Source of the DNA: Piper betle
Taxonomy: Eukaryota > Streptophyta > Magnoliopsida > Piperales > Piperaceae
Reading direction: 5' to 3'
Length of the DNA: 64,000 bases
Assembly (NCBI GenBank): GCA_033002965.1
Contig: JAURVB010014595.1
Coordinates: forward strand, 124,001 to 188,000
Shown here: piece after piece, positions 11,056 to 24,900 of the stretch
Position numbering within the stretch: position 1 is the stretch's first letter
How the letters are laid out: every line of letters starts with the position of its first letter
Position numbers and translations under genes: made by a program
Notes under the pieces: generated by a model
Told to the model about the DNA's origin: nothing
Seen by the model: only the letters and a program-made list of their open reading frames with translations
Databases searched by the model: none

Positions 11056-13818
11056 CATGGGATAAACTCAATAACGAAAGGCTGCATGTAAATATAAATT
11101 GATTTTATTGGTGCATAGTGATTGCAATTGGTTCAATCTTGAGTATTTGGGATGGCCTAGTAAATTTTACAGCCTCGTTCAAATGTCCTTGCGGGTGTCT
11201 CTTATTCTTTCTTTTTGTATTTTGCTTTTGCTTTTCACTTTTTGAAGATGTATTTCTGTGTGGACATCAAAAATTTTCAAGTGTTGGCTTCCTATTAATA
11301 TTATCCCTCTCTGTATCTATTATTAAAATCAACGTCCATTAACGAGAAAGTAAATCGTGTGTAAAACTTGAACAGTGCCATTACTTAGATCTGTTCTATT
11401 ACATGCAAGATGCAACAATGCTCACAACCTCGATTTTGAAGTTTCAGTCTTGCGTTTGTGTGGTGTGCTTATATGACAGTATAGTTACTGCTTTCATGTC
11501 GTTGAACACGAAGATTTAATCTTAAAGTTGTTTTTGTAGGGAAAAGTAAGCAGTCTTCAGGTTGCAGAGCAAGGTTGTCAATTTATGATTGGAATTTTCT
11601 TCTAGAAATTTGCCATTAAATAAGTTATATAAAATATATGCTCATGCCACCACACATTTTTTGCCTCTCAGCTATTATTTTAATAAAAAAAGCTTTTATT
11701 AGTAATGAAGATAAGAAAAAAAATTCACCTTTTTCCAGCATGGTAAACAATGGTATTGTTGAAAAAACAATATAATCAACCCGCTGAATTAAAGCGCTAG
11801 TTTTTTTCTAATTTTTCATATTTCAGTATTTTTTACGTTATGATTGATTTTGGCCCAAAATAGTTTTATAGATCTTTTAATTCTTACTTAATTTGAAATT
11901 ATTATTATTTATCAAAAAAATGATAGACTATAATTCTATCTAAATTAGGAATTTAAAAATATTAATCAATTTTAATATATTTATAATTATACAATCAAAT
12001 TAAAGTTGGTTACTTAATAATGTATACTTAATTTAATTTTTTAGAGATTTTATATATTTATTTATTTACATATTATTATTTATTATTAAAAACACTTAAA
12101 ATATAATTTTATTTGAAAAAAAAATATTTTAAAAAATAAATTCTATTTTGGCTATTAAATTTTATAATTATTAAAATTAAGATTACTTTTAATATTTGTA
12201 TACAACAATACTTTTTGTTTAAAATTAAATAAATATTTATTATTTTTATTTAAAATATTATAGTAATAGTTTTAAAATTAATTTCATATATTTTTAATAC
12301 ATATTATTAATAAATTTCAAGTATATTCGCACACAGTCTTTTCTTATTATTTATCATCTATATATACGCCAAAAAATCTTTAGCTAGTTTCGAGGAATGA
12401 GCATTGGTTGGTCTACAAATGTGTTGAGGCAAAGTGTGTGGTCCGTGCATTTAGAATGAGGTGCGAATATGGGAGGTGGAGAGTGAAGAGGCCATATTCC
12501 GAGACTTAGACTGGTCGAAGTCCAGTGAAGAAAGACGACAAGTTGCCTGCTAAGTTGGCCCTTTGGTTTGTACCAATTTGCTGCCCACCGTCAATATTAT
12601 TCAAGTTTCCATCATCGCCTCCCATAATCTATTCCTACCTCCGCCGCAATACTAAATTACCATTGCCTCTTCTTTCTTTCTTTCTTTTTTTTTTATGTCC
12701 TTTCTTCTTTCTTTTTGTGTCTATTGAGTTTGGTCCAGTTATAAGCAGTTTAAGATTATATTGTCATGGCAAGCAACGGCAGGCAGATATCTAATATGAA
12801 GCAGCGGATTTGTATTTCGTTCTGTTTGACGTGCATGGATATATAGCGGTTTATATGACAACCCTTCCTGACAAACAAACACAGAATATTAATGAATTAA
12901 GGAGTGAACAGATGAAGACGGCCACAAAAAAAAGCTCAGAATGGAAGCCATTTAGTCTCACCCCTCGTATTTACTGAGCATCCTTGTTGCCATGTACGCA
13001 AATGCACTACACGGATGATTTTACTTATAACAAAACGGATGAGTTTGTTGATTTCGATGATGAGTAATCTTAAGAAACCTTTATGTAATGCTATTTAATA
13101 AAATGTCGGTAACATGCTAAAAATATCTCATATGATGAAAAATATGTGTCTGTTTATATCGGAAACAAGGTCGAGGCATTTCAATTTGTGGATCTTAATT
13201 AAATAACTTGTAGCCACAAAATTTCATCAAATATGTAGACTGTCCTCAAATGATCTTTGTTAATTTGAAGGTTTCTGAAGAATCGTGTCTTTGGACGGAT
13301 GTTGCCTGCCTCGCCCCCGCATATAAGTTCTGGGACCGTGCGACATAAATGTATGATAATTTGATGATCGTCGTTAAAAGTTCAAAGGAGTTCAATTGTT
13401 AAAGCCAGCAATTCTTGCCCACAGCCCTTGGCATCTAGTTGGATTAGAGAACAAGGCCAATATCTGGATTTGTATCATGCAAAGCTTTCTTCGTCAAACT
13501 GTTCTACTACTTGTCTACTTTACTTCAAAAAAATCTTATTTACTTCTATTTTATAATCTACCACATGTACGTGCATGCGTTTAATTTTCATATATAACGA
13601 AGCGGCACATATATATGATTATCTTATCACCTTCTAAGCTTCCACCTTCGGGGAATGATTCCATCGCAGCAGGGACGGTCACCGTTCGGTTTTTTCTTCC
13701 TTTTTATTTTTTTCTTATTTTATTTTTAGGAAAAGAGTGGTTACAATGACGAACATGTGCAGGTGCTGATAGCAAAATTGTTGCAGTTGACACATACGAG
13801 TTAACTTCGTTGGCGATC

Positions 13819-13827
13819 TATATAAGA
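13819..13827 (+). promoter_or_regulatory. Probable TATA box of the amino acid permease gene
   Basis: CTATATAAG lies about 360 bp upstream of the ATG. It is followed by a leader that contains a 5'UTR intron: donor GAG|GTACGA at 13941 and acceptor TTGCAG ending at 14176, four bases before the ATG. Transcription would start around 13850. Confidence 0.6.
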
Positions 13828-14179
13828 CATAGGTAGAGATAGACGAGGCCTCACAAGTCACAAGCCCAGGCTCCCTCCTTCTCCCTCTGTTTATACTTCA
13901 AAACTTTCAAGAGGGAGCCGATCGACTTGTCCGAAACGAGGTACGAAGCTTCAGCTTCACATAATCTTATGATCTCGCTCTGCTTCATCATTCTCCCTCT
14001 TCATTCGTTTGAGTGAGTCGAGTTTTCTTTTGAGCTTTCTAGCACTTGGGTTTTCGGGAGCCTTGGGCAAAGGACAAACGTTAAAATTTGTAGGAATTAA
14101 ATCGGATCGAGTATTTTTCCACTGCATTAGCTGATCAAACATTTTCCGTCCTCCGGTCTTGGGTTTCTGCTTGCAGAAG

Positions 14180-16188
14180 ATGGGCTTGGCCGGGGAGATG
14201 AACAGTGCTTGCTTGGACGTGGAACAGCAGGACCCTTACAAATGCTTCGACGACGATGGACAGGCCAAGCGGACCGGTGAGCAAAAAATATTATTACTCT
14301 TTAAATTTATTTATTTTGGTGTGTCGTAAATGCATGTTCTCCTTTGAATCGAAAACAAAAGCATCGACAATCGTTGGACATGATTCTTTTCGAGTCCAGG
14401 GAACGTTTGGACGGCAAGCGCCCACATAATAACGGCGGTGATTGGGTCGGGGGTGCTATCACTGGCCTGGGCCATTGCCCAGCTGGGATGGGTTGCCGGC
14501 CCCATCGCCATGTTCTTGTTCTCTTATGTCACTTACTACACTTCCACTCTCCTCGCCGACTGCTACCGCTCCGGTGATCCCGACACCGGCAAGCGTAACT
14601 ACACCTACATGGATGCCGTCCGTGCTAACCTCGGTAATTTGTTTTTAACTTCACAAGTGAATTAAACTAGTTAATTAACTTGGTACATGACCCATTAAGA
14701 TAACAACCTTTTTAACACATGCCATGGTTGGAAATGCTCATCTTGTGTCAATTGCAGGCGGAGTCAAGGTCAAGGTGTGCGGCATAATCCAATACCTCAA
14801 TCTGTTTGGGGTTGCCATCGGATATACCATCGCAGCTTCCATCAGCATGATGTGAGTTCGAGCTAGCTAGTTACTTACAGCGTTATAAAATATAGTTGCT
14901 ACATGAAAGATTTGCATCAAATTCGATTGCAATTTGCATCAATTTTTTTGTATATTGTTTATGGACATGAAAAGGGAGATCCAAAGATCCAGCTGCATCC
15001 ACAAAGGCGGGGGAAAGGATAGTTGTCAAGTGTCGAGTAACCCATACATGATCATGTTTGGCGTGGCCGAGATCATCTTTTCACAGATTCCGGACTTTGA
15101 TCAGATATGGTGGCTTTCCATTGTTGCCGCCGTTATGTCCTTCACTTACTCCACCATCGGCCTCGCTCTCGGCATCGCCAAAGTTGCAGGTGATGGTGAC
15201 AAAACTCACAATTATAATGAGCTTCGTTTTGATTGCCACTCATGTACTTGAGAATTTCATTCTACTGATCATTCAATGGAATAAATGACGAAACAGAGAC
15301 GGGCACTTTCCAAGGTAGTCTGATGGGCATCAGCATTGGAGCAGTGACCGAGACCCAGAAAGTGTGGAGGAGCTTCCAGGCCTTCGGCGACATAGCATTC
15401 GCCTACTCCTACTCCCTCATCCTCATCGAAATTCAAGTAACTAATTTAAAGCATATCTGATCAATGAAACCTGACTTATATAGATACTGTTCATCCAATT
15501 GATTAGTTTAATGGATGATGTACTATATAAATACAGGATACCATAAGATCACCACCTAGAGAGGCGAAGACGATGAAGACGGCAACGCTGTTGAGCGTGG
15601 GGGTGACGACATCCTTCTACATGCTGTGCGGGTGCATGGGGTATGCGGCCTTCGGCGACGCAGCGCCCGGCAACCTTCTTACCGGCTTCTACGAGCCCAA
15701 CTGGCTTATCGACATCGCCAACGCCGCCATCGTCGTCCACCTCGTGGGGGGTACCAGGTATACTGCCAGCCGCTCTTCGCCTTCGTGGAGAAGTGGTCGT
15801 CCCAGCAATGGCCGCATTCCACCCTCACCGCCAAGGAGATCACCCTCTCCTCCCCTTGGCCGGCGCCCGCCGCTACAACCTCAACCTCTTCCGACTCTGC
15901 TGGCGCTCTGCCTTCGTCGTGCTCACCACCGTCATCTCCATGCTCCTTCCCTTCTTCAACGACGTGGTTGGGCTTCTGGGGGCTATCGGCTTCTGGCCAC
16001 TCACTGTCTACTTCCCGGTGGAGATGTATATCTGTCAGAAGAAGGTTCCCAAGTGGAGCACCAAGTGGGTATGCCTCCAGATACTCAGCCTCGCCTGTCT
16101 CGTCATCACCGTCGCCGCCGCCGCCGGCTCCATTGCCGGCATGGTCGTCGACCTCAAGGCTTACCGGCCATTTCAGACCAGCATCTAA
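14180..16188 (+). CDS. Amino acid permease (AAP family, AAAP superfamily)
   Basis: Plasma-membrane proton-coupled importer of neutral and acidic amino acids. Six coding exons can be read with consensus splice sites: 14180-14276, 14400-14633, 14758-14851, 14975-15189, 15297-15436 and 15537-16188. Family landmarks appear in order: [31 protein letters not shown] split across exons 1-2 (first membrane helix), [105 protein letters not shown], and a C-terminus ending YRPFQTSI. The ATG follows a 5'UTR intron directly. The last exon changes frame twice: at a six-G run (15746-15751), where VHLVG should continue into [13 protein letters not shown], and at 15843-15845, before [18 protein letters not shown]. 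Both need one extra base. With these, the protein has normal AAP length and topology. Confidence 0.93.
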
Positions 16189-17404
16189 CACTGGTCTGAT
16201 CGGAGCATAATCTTTAAACAATGAAAATTTAACAAAACCTTATAATTGACTCTTTCTTTCTCTTAAGTGGGAGTGAAGGGAAAAACAAATTGATCACTGG
16301 CCAGTAAGATCGAAGATGGTGACAGTGAAATATGGAAGCGTGTGCGTGTGATCATTGTGTAGCTTGATCATCAACACTATCTTCCTTCTCTATCACTTGC
16401 TATATGTTGCGCCTTCCCGGTGGTTAATTCATATTACACATTTGCGTTGAAAGAACACGGTTGGATTGTTCACTTAAATCAGGTTAATTAGTGTGATTTG
16501 ATCGATGCTTATAGGAAGCAAGTGCAATACTTTGGGCTCAAATGCAGATCAATGAACTAATTCCCACCATTTTTTAATTAAATGATTAATTAAATTAAAT
16601 CATTACAAACCCACCCTTCATTTTTATGAAATAGATCTTTTTCAACAAGTACATTAAATATAAAAAGAATATCAGGTATATAATTTGCAGATGCTTACAA
16701 AAAAACTGCATACTTAAAATGATTGATTCATACCCATTTCCAACTATTCCCATCTTTTGTAGCTAGTTTAACAAACTTCACTTAAATATGGAGACGAGAG
16801 GGGAGACTGGAAAATGGACGGCCCCTTGAGCACAAACCCAAGTACGTCAAAATGGACAGCCAGTGTCCGTTTATCCGACAAACTATGATTATCGGACGAA
16901 AGCTTGCACCTTTGAGTTGCACACTTCCCTCGCACCTGCAAAAACTCTGTCGCCCGCATCTCTTACTTGGCTCCTATCTTCCCCTCAACGCTCTCGTGTC
17001 CGCCCGCCGCTCGTTGCCGCCTCCCTCAAGGTCTCTTCTCTCTCACTTTTTTATTTGTTGAATTTCTAGAATGTGAAGCTAACACTGTGGGTGCTGCTTC
17101 TCGTGTTTAGTCGAATCTGGTAAGTAGTTTGAGGGACGGTGGACCGACTTTACCAACTTGAACTACTGGGTTGTTCGGGACCACCGGCGCTTGGTCGAAT
17201 ATAATCCGAGGGTTGTTCACGAGGTAAAATGCAATGTAATCCCAGCGTCTCTTCTCTCTCACTTTAATTGAATTGAAATGTAATATAAGTGGGATAGATT
17301 GACGACACCTATATCAATCTAAGTGTTTCTACAGGGACCATACTTTTCCAAGCTGAGTGAGGTATTCATTTGTTCTTATTATTATTAATTGGTATACCTC
17401 GATG
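16189..17404 (+). other. Permease 3' flank and unassigned sequence
   Basis: The first part is the AT-rich 3'UTR and terminator region of the permease gene. 16790-17350 is less AT-rich and holds short open frames and two possible exon-like pieces that I cannot assign. It could be the degraded 5' part of the following farnesylcysteine lyase copy, but no N-terminal FAD-binding motif of that family is readable. Confidence 0.4.
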
Positions 17405-18209
17405 ATAGCTGTTTTAGGGTCTGTGGAACGAGGCAATTGGCAGCTTGCCGCCGGCTTGGTGAATTACTCCGAGGCATTGCTTCATCTGAGAGAGGAAATC
17501 ACCTTAATGTCCTATATAGGAGACCATTATGAGCTGAAGCCTGCTACAGGAAACTCATATGAATGTGGTGTTGCAGTGGCGGCTACTCCAAAAGGAAGCT
17601 ACAGCACACTCATGCAACTTTTGTTAGGGATTGTTGTGTTATTGATGCTCATATATCCTTCCATGACAAAATTGCATGCTTCCCTATTTCATGTTTGCCG
17701 GATCAGAATGTTTGCATGCTCCATTTACAAAATATTTTTGCCGGGAATGTTCATTCAATCATCTCTATTGACATTTATTTCAGGACTATTTTGACCTAAA
17801 TTCTGCAAAAGAAATTCCGGATCTTGTGGGTGCAATCGAAGCGGCAGATATTCCCTTCTCAAGCGTTGGTGTTCAAAAAAAGTATGGAGTAGAAGATGTT
17901 GCTTATAGAAACTCGAAACGGTTTAAACTGTCAAATTGTGGCGTTCTTATCGTGTTCATGCAATTGTGGCTTTTGACAGGGTGAGGGAGGAAACCATTAG
18001 AATCGATTGGGCTGCTTACCCACATTTTGAGGTCCCTGAAAAATTTGCGCCATTTTATATTGGACGGGCACCACTTGTATTACGTAAACACTTTTGAGAA
18101 CACAGCAAGCAGCATTGAGACGGGTGCAGTAGCAGCCGAAAATGTTGCTCGTCTTATGTTGTCGAGGTGGTCTTCTCCCAAAACGGGAGACTTGCACTCT
18201 TCTGAATAA
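17405..18209 (+). pseudogene. Farnesylcysteine lyase (prenylcysteine oxidase) 3' fragment
   Basis: Only the C-terminal half of a plant farnesylcysteine lyase (FAD-dependent prenylcysteine oxidase, recycling farnesylcysteine) is recognisable. Matching pieces in order are SVERGNWQLAAGLVN, YIGDHYELKPATGNSYECGV, KRKLQHTHATFVR, DYFDLNSAKEIPDLVG, EETIRIDWAAYPHFEVPEKF, and FILDGHHLYYVNTFENTA..VAAENVARLMLSRW, ending with a TAA at 18207. Breaks: about 15 residues are missing between VAATP and KRKLQ (17577-17600), and one extra T in CCATTTTATA (about 18050) shifts the frame before the ILDGHH motif. The Rossmann FAD site and most of the N-terminal half are absent. It could be a gene with unread upstream exons, but the deletion favours a pseudogene. 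Confidence 0.75.
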
Positions 18210-18339
18210 TGGATTCAGCAAGGCTATGTCCATCTTCTAGTAAAACGCCAGAAAAGAGATGGTTTGTTCTTTTTTCGTCTTGTACAAAGTAATGTTGTTG
18301 CCCTTACCCAAGTCAATGTTAAAATGTGATTAGAAAAAT

Positions 18340-18425
18340 AGATGGTAATTTGCATTTTTTTAATGTGATCTTTAACCACCCGTTTGCATTTTTTTTAATG
18401 TGATTTTTAACCACCCATTTGCATT
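18340..18425. repeat. Short tandem duplication, two copies
   Basis: A unit of roughly 45 bases with core TTTAACCACCC preceded by TTTGCATTTTTT and AATGTGAT occurs twice in a row, then the start of a third copy (CATTTGCATT). It lies between the lyase fragment and the 3' end of the SCY1-like gene. Confidence 0.7.
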
Positions 18426-18944
18426 CTCTTTTTCTCTTCATTTGGTAATAAAAATTCACCATCCAAGGTGGGCGTTAAAATTTTACTTGTGAAAACAAAA
18501 CGAAAATTTTATATTATAAAAAAATAACAATAATTATCACTTTTGTTTGCAAAGATGATTTTTTACTTAATCATGGTTTTCCCGCTTGCAGCACATTGAA
18601 AGGGAAGAAGGAAAAATAATCAATTGAGTAGACAATATACATGACCGTCATGTCCTTTTTGCACTAAAATTTTAGGGCAAAATTTATACTGCTTTACATC
18701 ACATTGAACAAAGTATGAAAAGCGATATTGTTTGAAATGTTTAACAAGGCAAAAGTGAAAATGCTAGTCAACTTTAAGTACAATGAATGAATTGGTACAA
18801 AGATTGCCAAATAAAATAAAATTTAAAAAAAAAAAACTTCACCACGAAAGACAAGGGTTTATCTCCGTCCACATGCCTATACTTGATTTTTTACCATATG
18901 TAAATGGGTTTATCTCCCTCCACACACCTACACTTTCCCAGAAC

Positions 18945-21900
18945 TCAGGAACCAGTGGAGGAAGTACGGTTTATTCTTTGAGCACCCAATTTTGATGCTG
19001 CACTTCTTGTACCTCGACCTCTGCTAATTGCCAATGGCTTGGCTTTCGTGGTGGGTGGGGAGCAGCAATGGCAGCCCAAGGATCATCACTATCGTCAATA
19101 GCTGGCTTCAGATTTAATGCTTGCACCGCAGTTTTTGGTGGAGCTGCAGCTATGGAGCCCCATAAATCCTCACCATCCTCAGCTGCCCTCGATGTAACGG
19201 TCTTTGCATTCATCTGTCTTGATGGCACAGCTTTTGGTGCGGGTGCTACAATTGAACCTGAACCCCGTATGTCATCCTCTTCTCTGGATGCCCTCCGTAC
19301 TGCAAGTCATTAATAGCATTAACAAGTTAATACATTGGGCCACTGATTTAGATCATGTTGTTATCTATAATTTAATTTCCCATAAAAATATAAAGCTTAG
19401 GTTCTTGATCGCAAGGCAGGAAGCAAGAATCAACAGCAATTGCTCTGCCTCAAAAACACTTGCTTAGTGTCTTCTGTTTAGTGGCTTCTGTCCCTCAATA
19501 TACAATAATAGTAACAAGGCACACGCTAAAATTTCCTTTCAATACATTATCCAGCTCCTAAAATCACCAAAACTAGTGTACCTTGCTCTTTTACTTGGAC
19601 AACAGGCCTTTTCTGGGCAGCCTGTATGTTGGCAAGTGCTGGAAGTGGCTTCTGTTCCTCAAGCGGCTCTACATCGCTCCATGCATCTTTATCACCATCA
19701 TCAATTCCTCCATTTGTATTCTCAATATCACCCCAGCCATCAGTTGATGTAGGAGATGTGGGCACAGGTTGGTCAGACATATCCATTGTTTTACTTGACT
19801 GCAACAGTGCACTATCTGCATGATAAAATAGCTTAAATGAAAAAACTAGCCTGAGTTATTTGGATGTACAAAATAACAATCTCAAAAAATAAAAAATAAA
19901 AAAATCCAAGTTATCCTCCCAAAAAAATTTTCTACAAACAACAACGCATTTCAACCTGGTAAAATAAGTGTTAATATCATAATTTACAAAACCAATCTAA
20001 ACATAGCTTAAGAAAACAATCTCCCTAGTAGGCATATACGTTGTCTACAGGAGAAAGTATACCTGAAGTGGCAGTCAAATCTGAGGTAGTGAGTTGAGGT
20101 TGGACAATAGATAGAGCAGCTACAGACTGATCCGAAGGCTTCCCTTTATTCACCAATGAGCTCATGGCCCACCTGTATTTCCGCTTACTATTTTGTCAAA
20201 CAATTTCTTGAGAAAAACCTCCTTCTATTTTCTAAAACTATGCAATAATTACAGTATAAAGGCTCTTTTACTACAAAAACGTGAGGCAACAAAACTTAAA
20301 ACACATGTTTCTAAACACTATTGAGGAGATCTAAAAGTCATTTTGCATTAAAAAAATGCATACCCAAGCAAACTTGCATTTGATGGCAACCCTGGAATTG
20401 TAACACTTGCAGCAGTATTGGCATCCCCAACATTCATCTGCAAAAAAATACAGAATCACGGAGGATAATTAAAAAACCCAATCAGCTTAAGCAAAAAATG
20501 TAATAGCCAATTGGACGTTGTGGCTCAAAGCCAATTATTTTTATAAACTTTAAAGTATGCCAACAATGGTAATTAGTATTTTTCCAAAGACATTAGTAAA
20601 GAAATTAATTTCAGAAAAAATACTTACTCAAGAATGTCATTAATTTAGTACTCAAATTATAATAATAACTAAATCACATGAAAGAGACTGTATTGCTTTA
20701 AATATTTTCCACAATCTTCAAAATAAGTTCAAAAGGGGATCGAGGAACACAAAAGTGGATAGATTAAGTCCAAAAGGATAACAGACTTTCACCATTTGAA
20801 CTTTGATATGGTTCACAGTTTACTGTAATAATGGAATAGGATCCATGTCCCCAAACCCAATTCGAAGGGTGGAAGAAAATGAAGAAGATATGATCCCAAA
20901 ACTCAATGAAGAGAATAACATATGTAGCCCGAGTTGTGGATTAGCAAAATTACATCACGAGAAACCACAGTAGCCCCTCTCTATTGAAGCAAAAAAGGGA
21001 TTGAAGGAGCCAATGGAGACACTATCCATTACTCAAATTTAAAGTGACATTTTCATCATCATGATATGCATTTCTCAACTTCAAACTACATGAGGTCAGG
21101 TGACATTTCTCAAGATGGCTCATGAGCACTGGAACATCCTTATACTGGTAATCCTTCATATTATCACTTTCTTTGTTTACTACATATTTTTATGATTTCA
21201 TAGTTATAACTTTTCCTCTATTTATGTTGGTATTGCCAGTGCAAGTTAACGCTCGTTTTATGATTCGTCCAGTTTCAATTGTTTATTAAAAGCCACCAAT
21301 CACAATGGTTTTGTTGAAGTTTTTTTTTTATTCTCCTTCTCAATTGTTTATCTAGTTTAATATTTAAGAAATCACTAGTTCTTAACCGTCCAATATTATC
21401 CATTAGAATATTCACTCACACTATTTATCTAGAAGCACATCACAAAAAAAGCAGTAAGAGATCGCAAAGCTCCTAGATTTTACAGAAAACATACTTAATA
21501 TTAACTTGATGAAGATTTATTCATCCACATGGCTAAAACATAACTTAAAATAGTATCATATCCGCAATCTGCCTACAATAATTCGGCAATAATCAAGTCA
21601 TTGCAAACCTCATAAAACTTAGGAACATTACAATAGACCTGAAATTTCCTCGCCAAAAAAAAAAGCAGAGGGGGGTCACTACCTTTTCATGAGACTGCTT
21701 CAATATCTGTAAAAACTGCTCAACAGCCTGAAATGCCTTTGTCCTTACATCACTAGAAAAGTCAAGATAATAGACGGCATTCAGTTGCAGAATAAAAATA
21801 ATAACAAAAATAAGATTCGAGGAAAAAGTGACTAAGTCAAAACTGCTCAATATTGCCATTTTATTCAATCTACAGTAACATAAAATCTTGAATGGGCAAA

Positions 21901-24900
21901 TATACATTAATGCAGACATGCTCCAAACAGCAATTTTATGTGTTTCAAGCTATAAAGTTTCCAATTTCTGAGTATTTTCATATGCCTAAAAAGCTCATGG
22001 TTTCAGTCAAACCCCCCTCACATATGTTCCCTTCAAAGTATCATAATTTAGTCAGGTATTCTACCATCCCAGGCCTAACTGCATCATGATATGCCTATAT
22101 CAGGCCTTCAAAACTAACTACCCACGCTAAAGATCTGTTACCACATTCCTAATTTTAGCTATATCATCAAGCCTGGCTCAATTGAATATCGACCATAGTC
22201 ATCTTTAAGGTGTTGCACTTGCAATATTTGCTATGCTCCACGTAATCTTTACATGGAATTTTCGAAGTCCTATCACAAACAATTAAACAACATTGGGGGC
22301 TATATTTTTAAACAAAAACTATATAAATAAAATATTAAGAGTGATGATTTTTCTTTATCTGATAACACTTTTAAGTCATTACATACAGATTCATCAATAG
22401 AATGGAAAAATGAGATCACAATCATTTTTAAGAAAATTCGTCCAAGAAGCTGCCTCATTTTAGGACAGATGGTCATCAGAAAATTTTTTACTTATGGAAG
22501 TCCTTTGATTGGATTAGAGGGTCGAGAGAAAAATTCTACCAGCATTAGCTGCAAATCTTCTGCTTAATCCAATATGAAGCTTGCTTTCATTGGAGCACAT
22601 TGGTTTTGATTTTCAAGATCAGTAATCAAAATCTATATTTTTATGCTAAACACCAGGTTTAGGCAATAGACCCTGGATTAGAACGTAGAAGATATTATTG
22701 ATTATGTCGGCTTACATATATTGGCCCAATCAATATGACCTAATCACCCAATTTTCTTGGTGTTTTAAAATCAATGCTACTGCTTTCTGATAGGTATTAA
22801 ATTTTACTATCTTCTAATTTTTATAGGTTTCTCTTAATCTATGCCAATATTAGATGCAGCTCAACATAGCAGAACTCTTTATTTTAATATTAAGTTTTGC
22901 AAAGCCAATTGCACCATATGAAGCATCACATATGCAGATTGAAATATATACTTACTCACCAATCAGGGTCCACAGTAAGGACTACAAGGTTAGCTAAAAT
23001 GCGAGTGGCAATCTCGGTAATGTCATAATACGAGCTGGTGGCACATAGAGCCATAATTCCTGCAAAGTTCACAATTTTCTCTTACATAATGGAAAAATAA
23101 CATTTTGTAAAATATTAAAAAAAGTATCTCTTAAGTAGCCATAGGAAAAAGAATTATAATAAGAAAAAATAGAAAACATTAAAATTTCAAAGCATGACAT
23201 AAATTTGCATAAAGCCAAATGGATATCGGGAGGGGAGGGGGGGGGGGAAACAAGGGCTAGCAAATATACCTGCAGCACGAGCTGGAGCAAAAGTATCCCT
23301 TAGGGCACGCACAGTAAAAGCATTAATTAACACTCTTTTTCTAGTCTGTGAGCATTTAAATACATTAGTGACAAACGCCAATTAATAATTTCATGGAGTG
23401 CCTAGAGCAAAAAAAAGAGAAGTTGAACTATTTAATATTGATATTGTAGATTAAATAATATATTTAATATGTTTTTTATATAATTATTTACACAAAATTC
23501 AAAATGATAATATAATATTTTCGGGCACAAACAAATTATTTAGTGTATAATTCCTATGAAGTTGAACTATTTAATCCTTTAAATTCTAATTTTATTTTAA
23601 ATTATATGAAAGAAAAATATAAATAAACAAATAAATAAAGCTCAAGCTTTATTGTGTTGCAATCGAACTCGACTCGAGTGCGAAAGCCTATTAAGCTTGA
23701 CTCGAACGAGAAGACAAAGGAGCCGAGTTTGAGCACAACTGAACTTGATTCAACTCGCTGGATTAGCAACCCTACTTGAGTGCTTCTATATAATTGTGGG
23801 CCGAGGTAACTATATAACATTTTTATATACCATATATATAACTCATCTTAAATCAAAACCTCACAAATCCGCAATGGCCAAAATAGAATAAAAAATTCAA
23901 ATCAAATAAATCAAGAAATAAACATGATACAGTGAAAAAATAAGATAATAATTCTTATGATTCATTCAACATCTAAAAAAACACATGTACTCACCCCGTC
24001 ATTGAGATAAGCAGCAATGTTCCCAAGTAGAATTGTGGTATTTGTTCGAATAGCAGGCTCCTCATCTACCTGTAGATGTAAGATTTATTCTTTAAAAGGT
24101 GCACAAAAATCCAAACTAGAAACCTATGGTAAATCAATGATCATCATGTAATAAATGAAGTCAAATTAAAAAATAAACTGACAAACCTGTAACTTTGAAA
24201 GGTACTTCAACAATGTTCCTGTCAACGTGCGTTGAGATAGCTGAATTCCAGTAAAAAGAAAAGAACCAATCGATAAACTATTTCATTTTTGTTGCAATGT
24301 TGATATAGTAAAGCAAGCAAATAAAAAAACTAACTCAATTCCTCTAATTAATTAAATTTTTATCCAGGAGAAGACACCACAATCACCACATGTTAATTAA
24401 TTACCAAAAATAATACCATGAAACACATAAAGAATGCATCATTTTTTTGAATCAATTTATATACGTCAAGATATGCATCCCCAGCTAGCAATTGATTGAT
24501 CATTAACAACTGAAGAAAAATTATGCATTTTCCCAAGTATAGACATGTACAAGAAATGAAGACATTGATCATCAATAACTATCAATAGTTAATATGTCAG
24601 TAGGAGAAAGAAAAATAGTAAACAATGGACAGAAATATAAAGAACATTTCTGTATTCTTTATATTTGAAAGTAAAGCATGCAACAAACCTTAGGGGCCAG
24701 TAAGAGCATCGATTTGAGCGTCAATTCTCTTAAAAGCAGAAGTGTCAGAGAAACCAGTAGCAACATGTGGGAAAACCTAAAAGAAACATCCAATAAGAAC
24801 TTCCCAAGATACCTATGATATGACAGGTAAAACTAGAGATTGAACATACTTGTTCATCAACAATTTGTGTTGACAATGATTCTCCATACTGATCTATATG

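Larger units (their letters stand above)
10553..13818. other. AT-rich intergenic region
   Basis: About 3.3 kb without a recognisable gene. 11560-12370 is extremely AT-rich. Short repeats at 10837-11055 are listed separately. Pyrimidine-rich sequence near 12660-12720 and open frames at 11118 and 12525 show no family resemblance. The right end is the upstream region of the amino acid permease gene. Confidence 0.5.
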
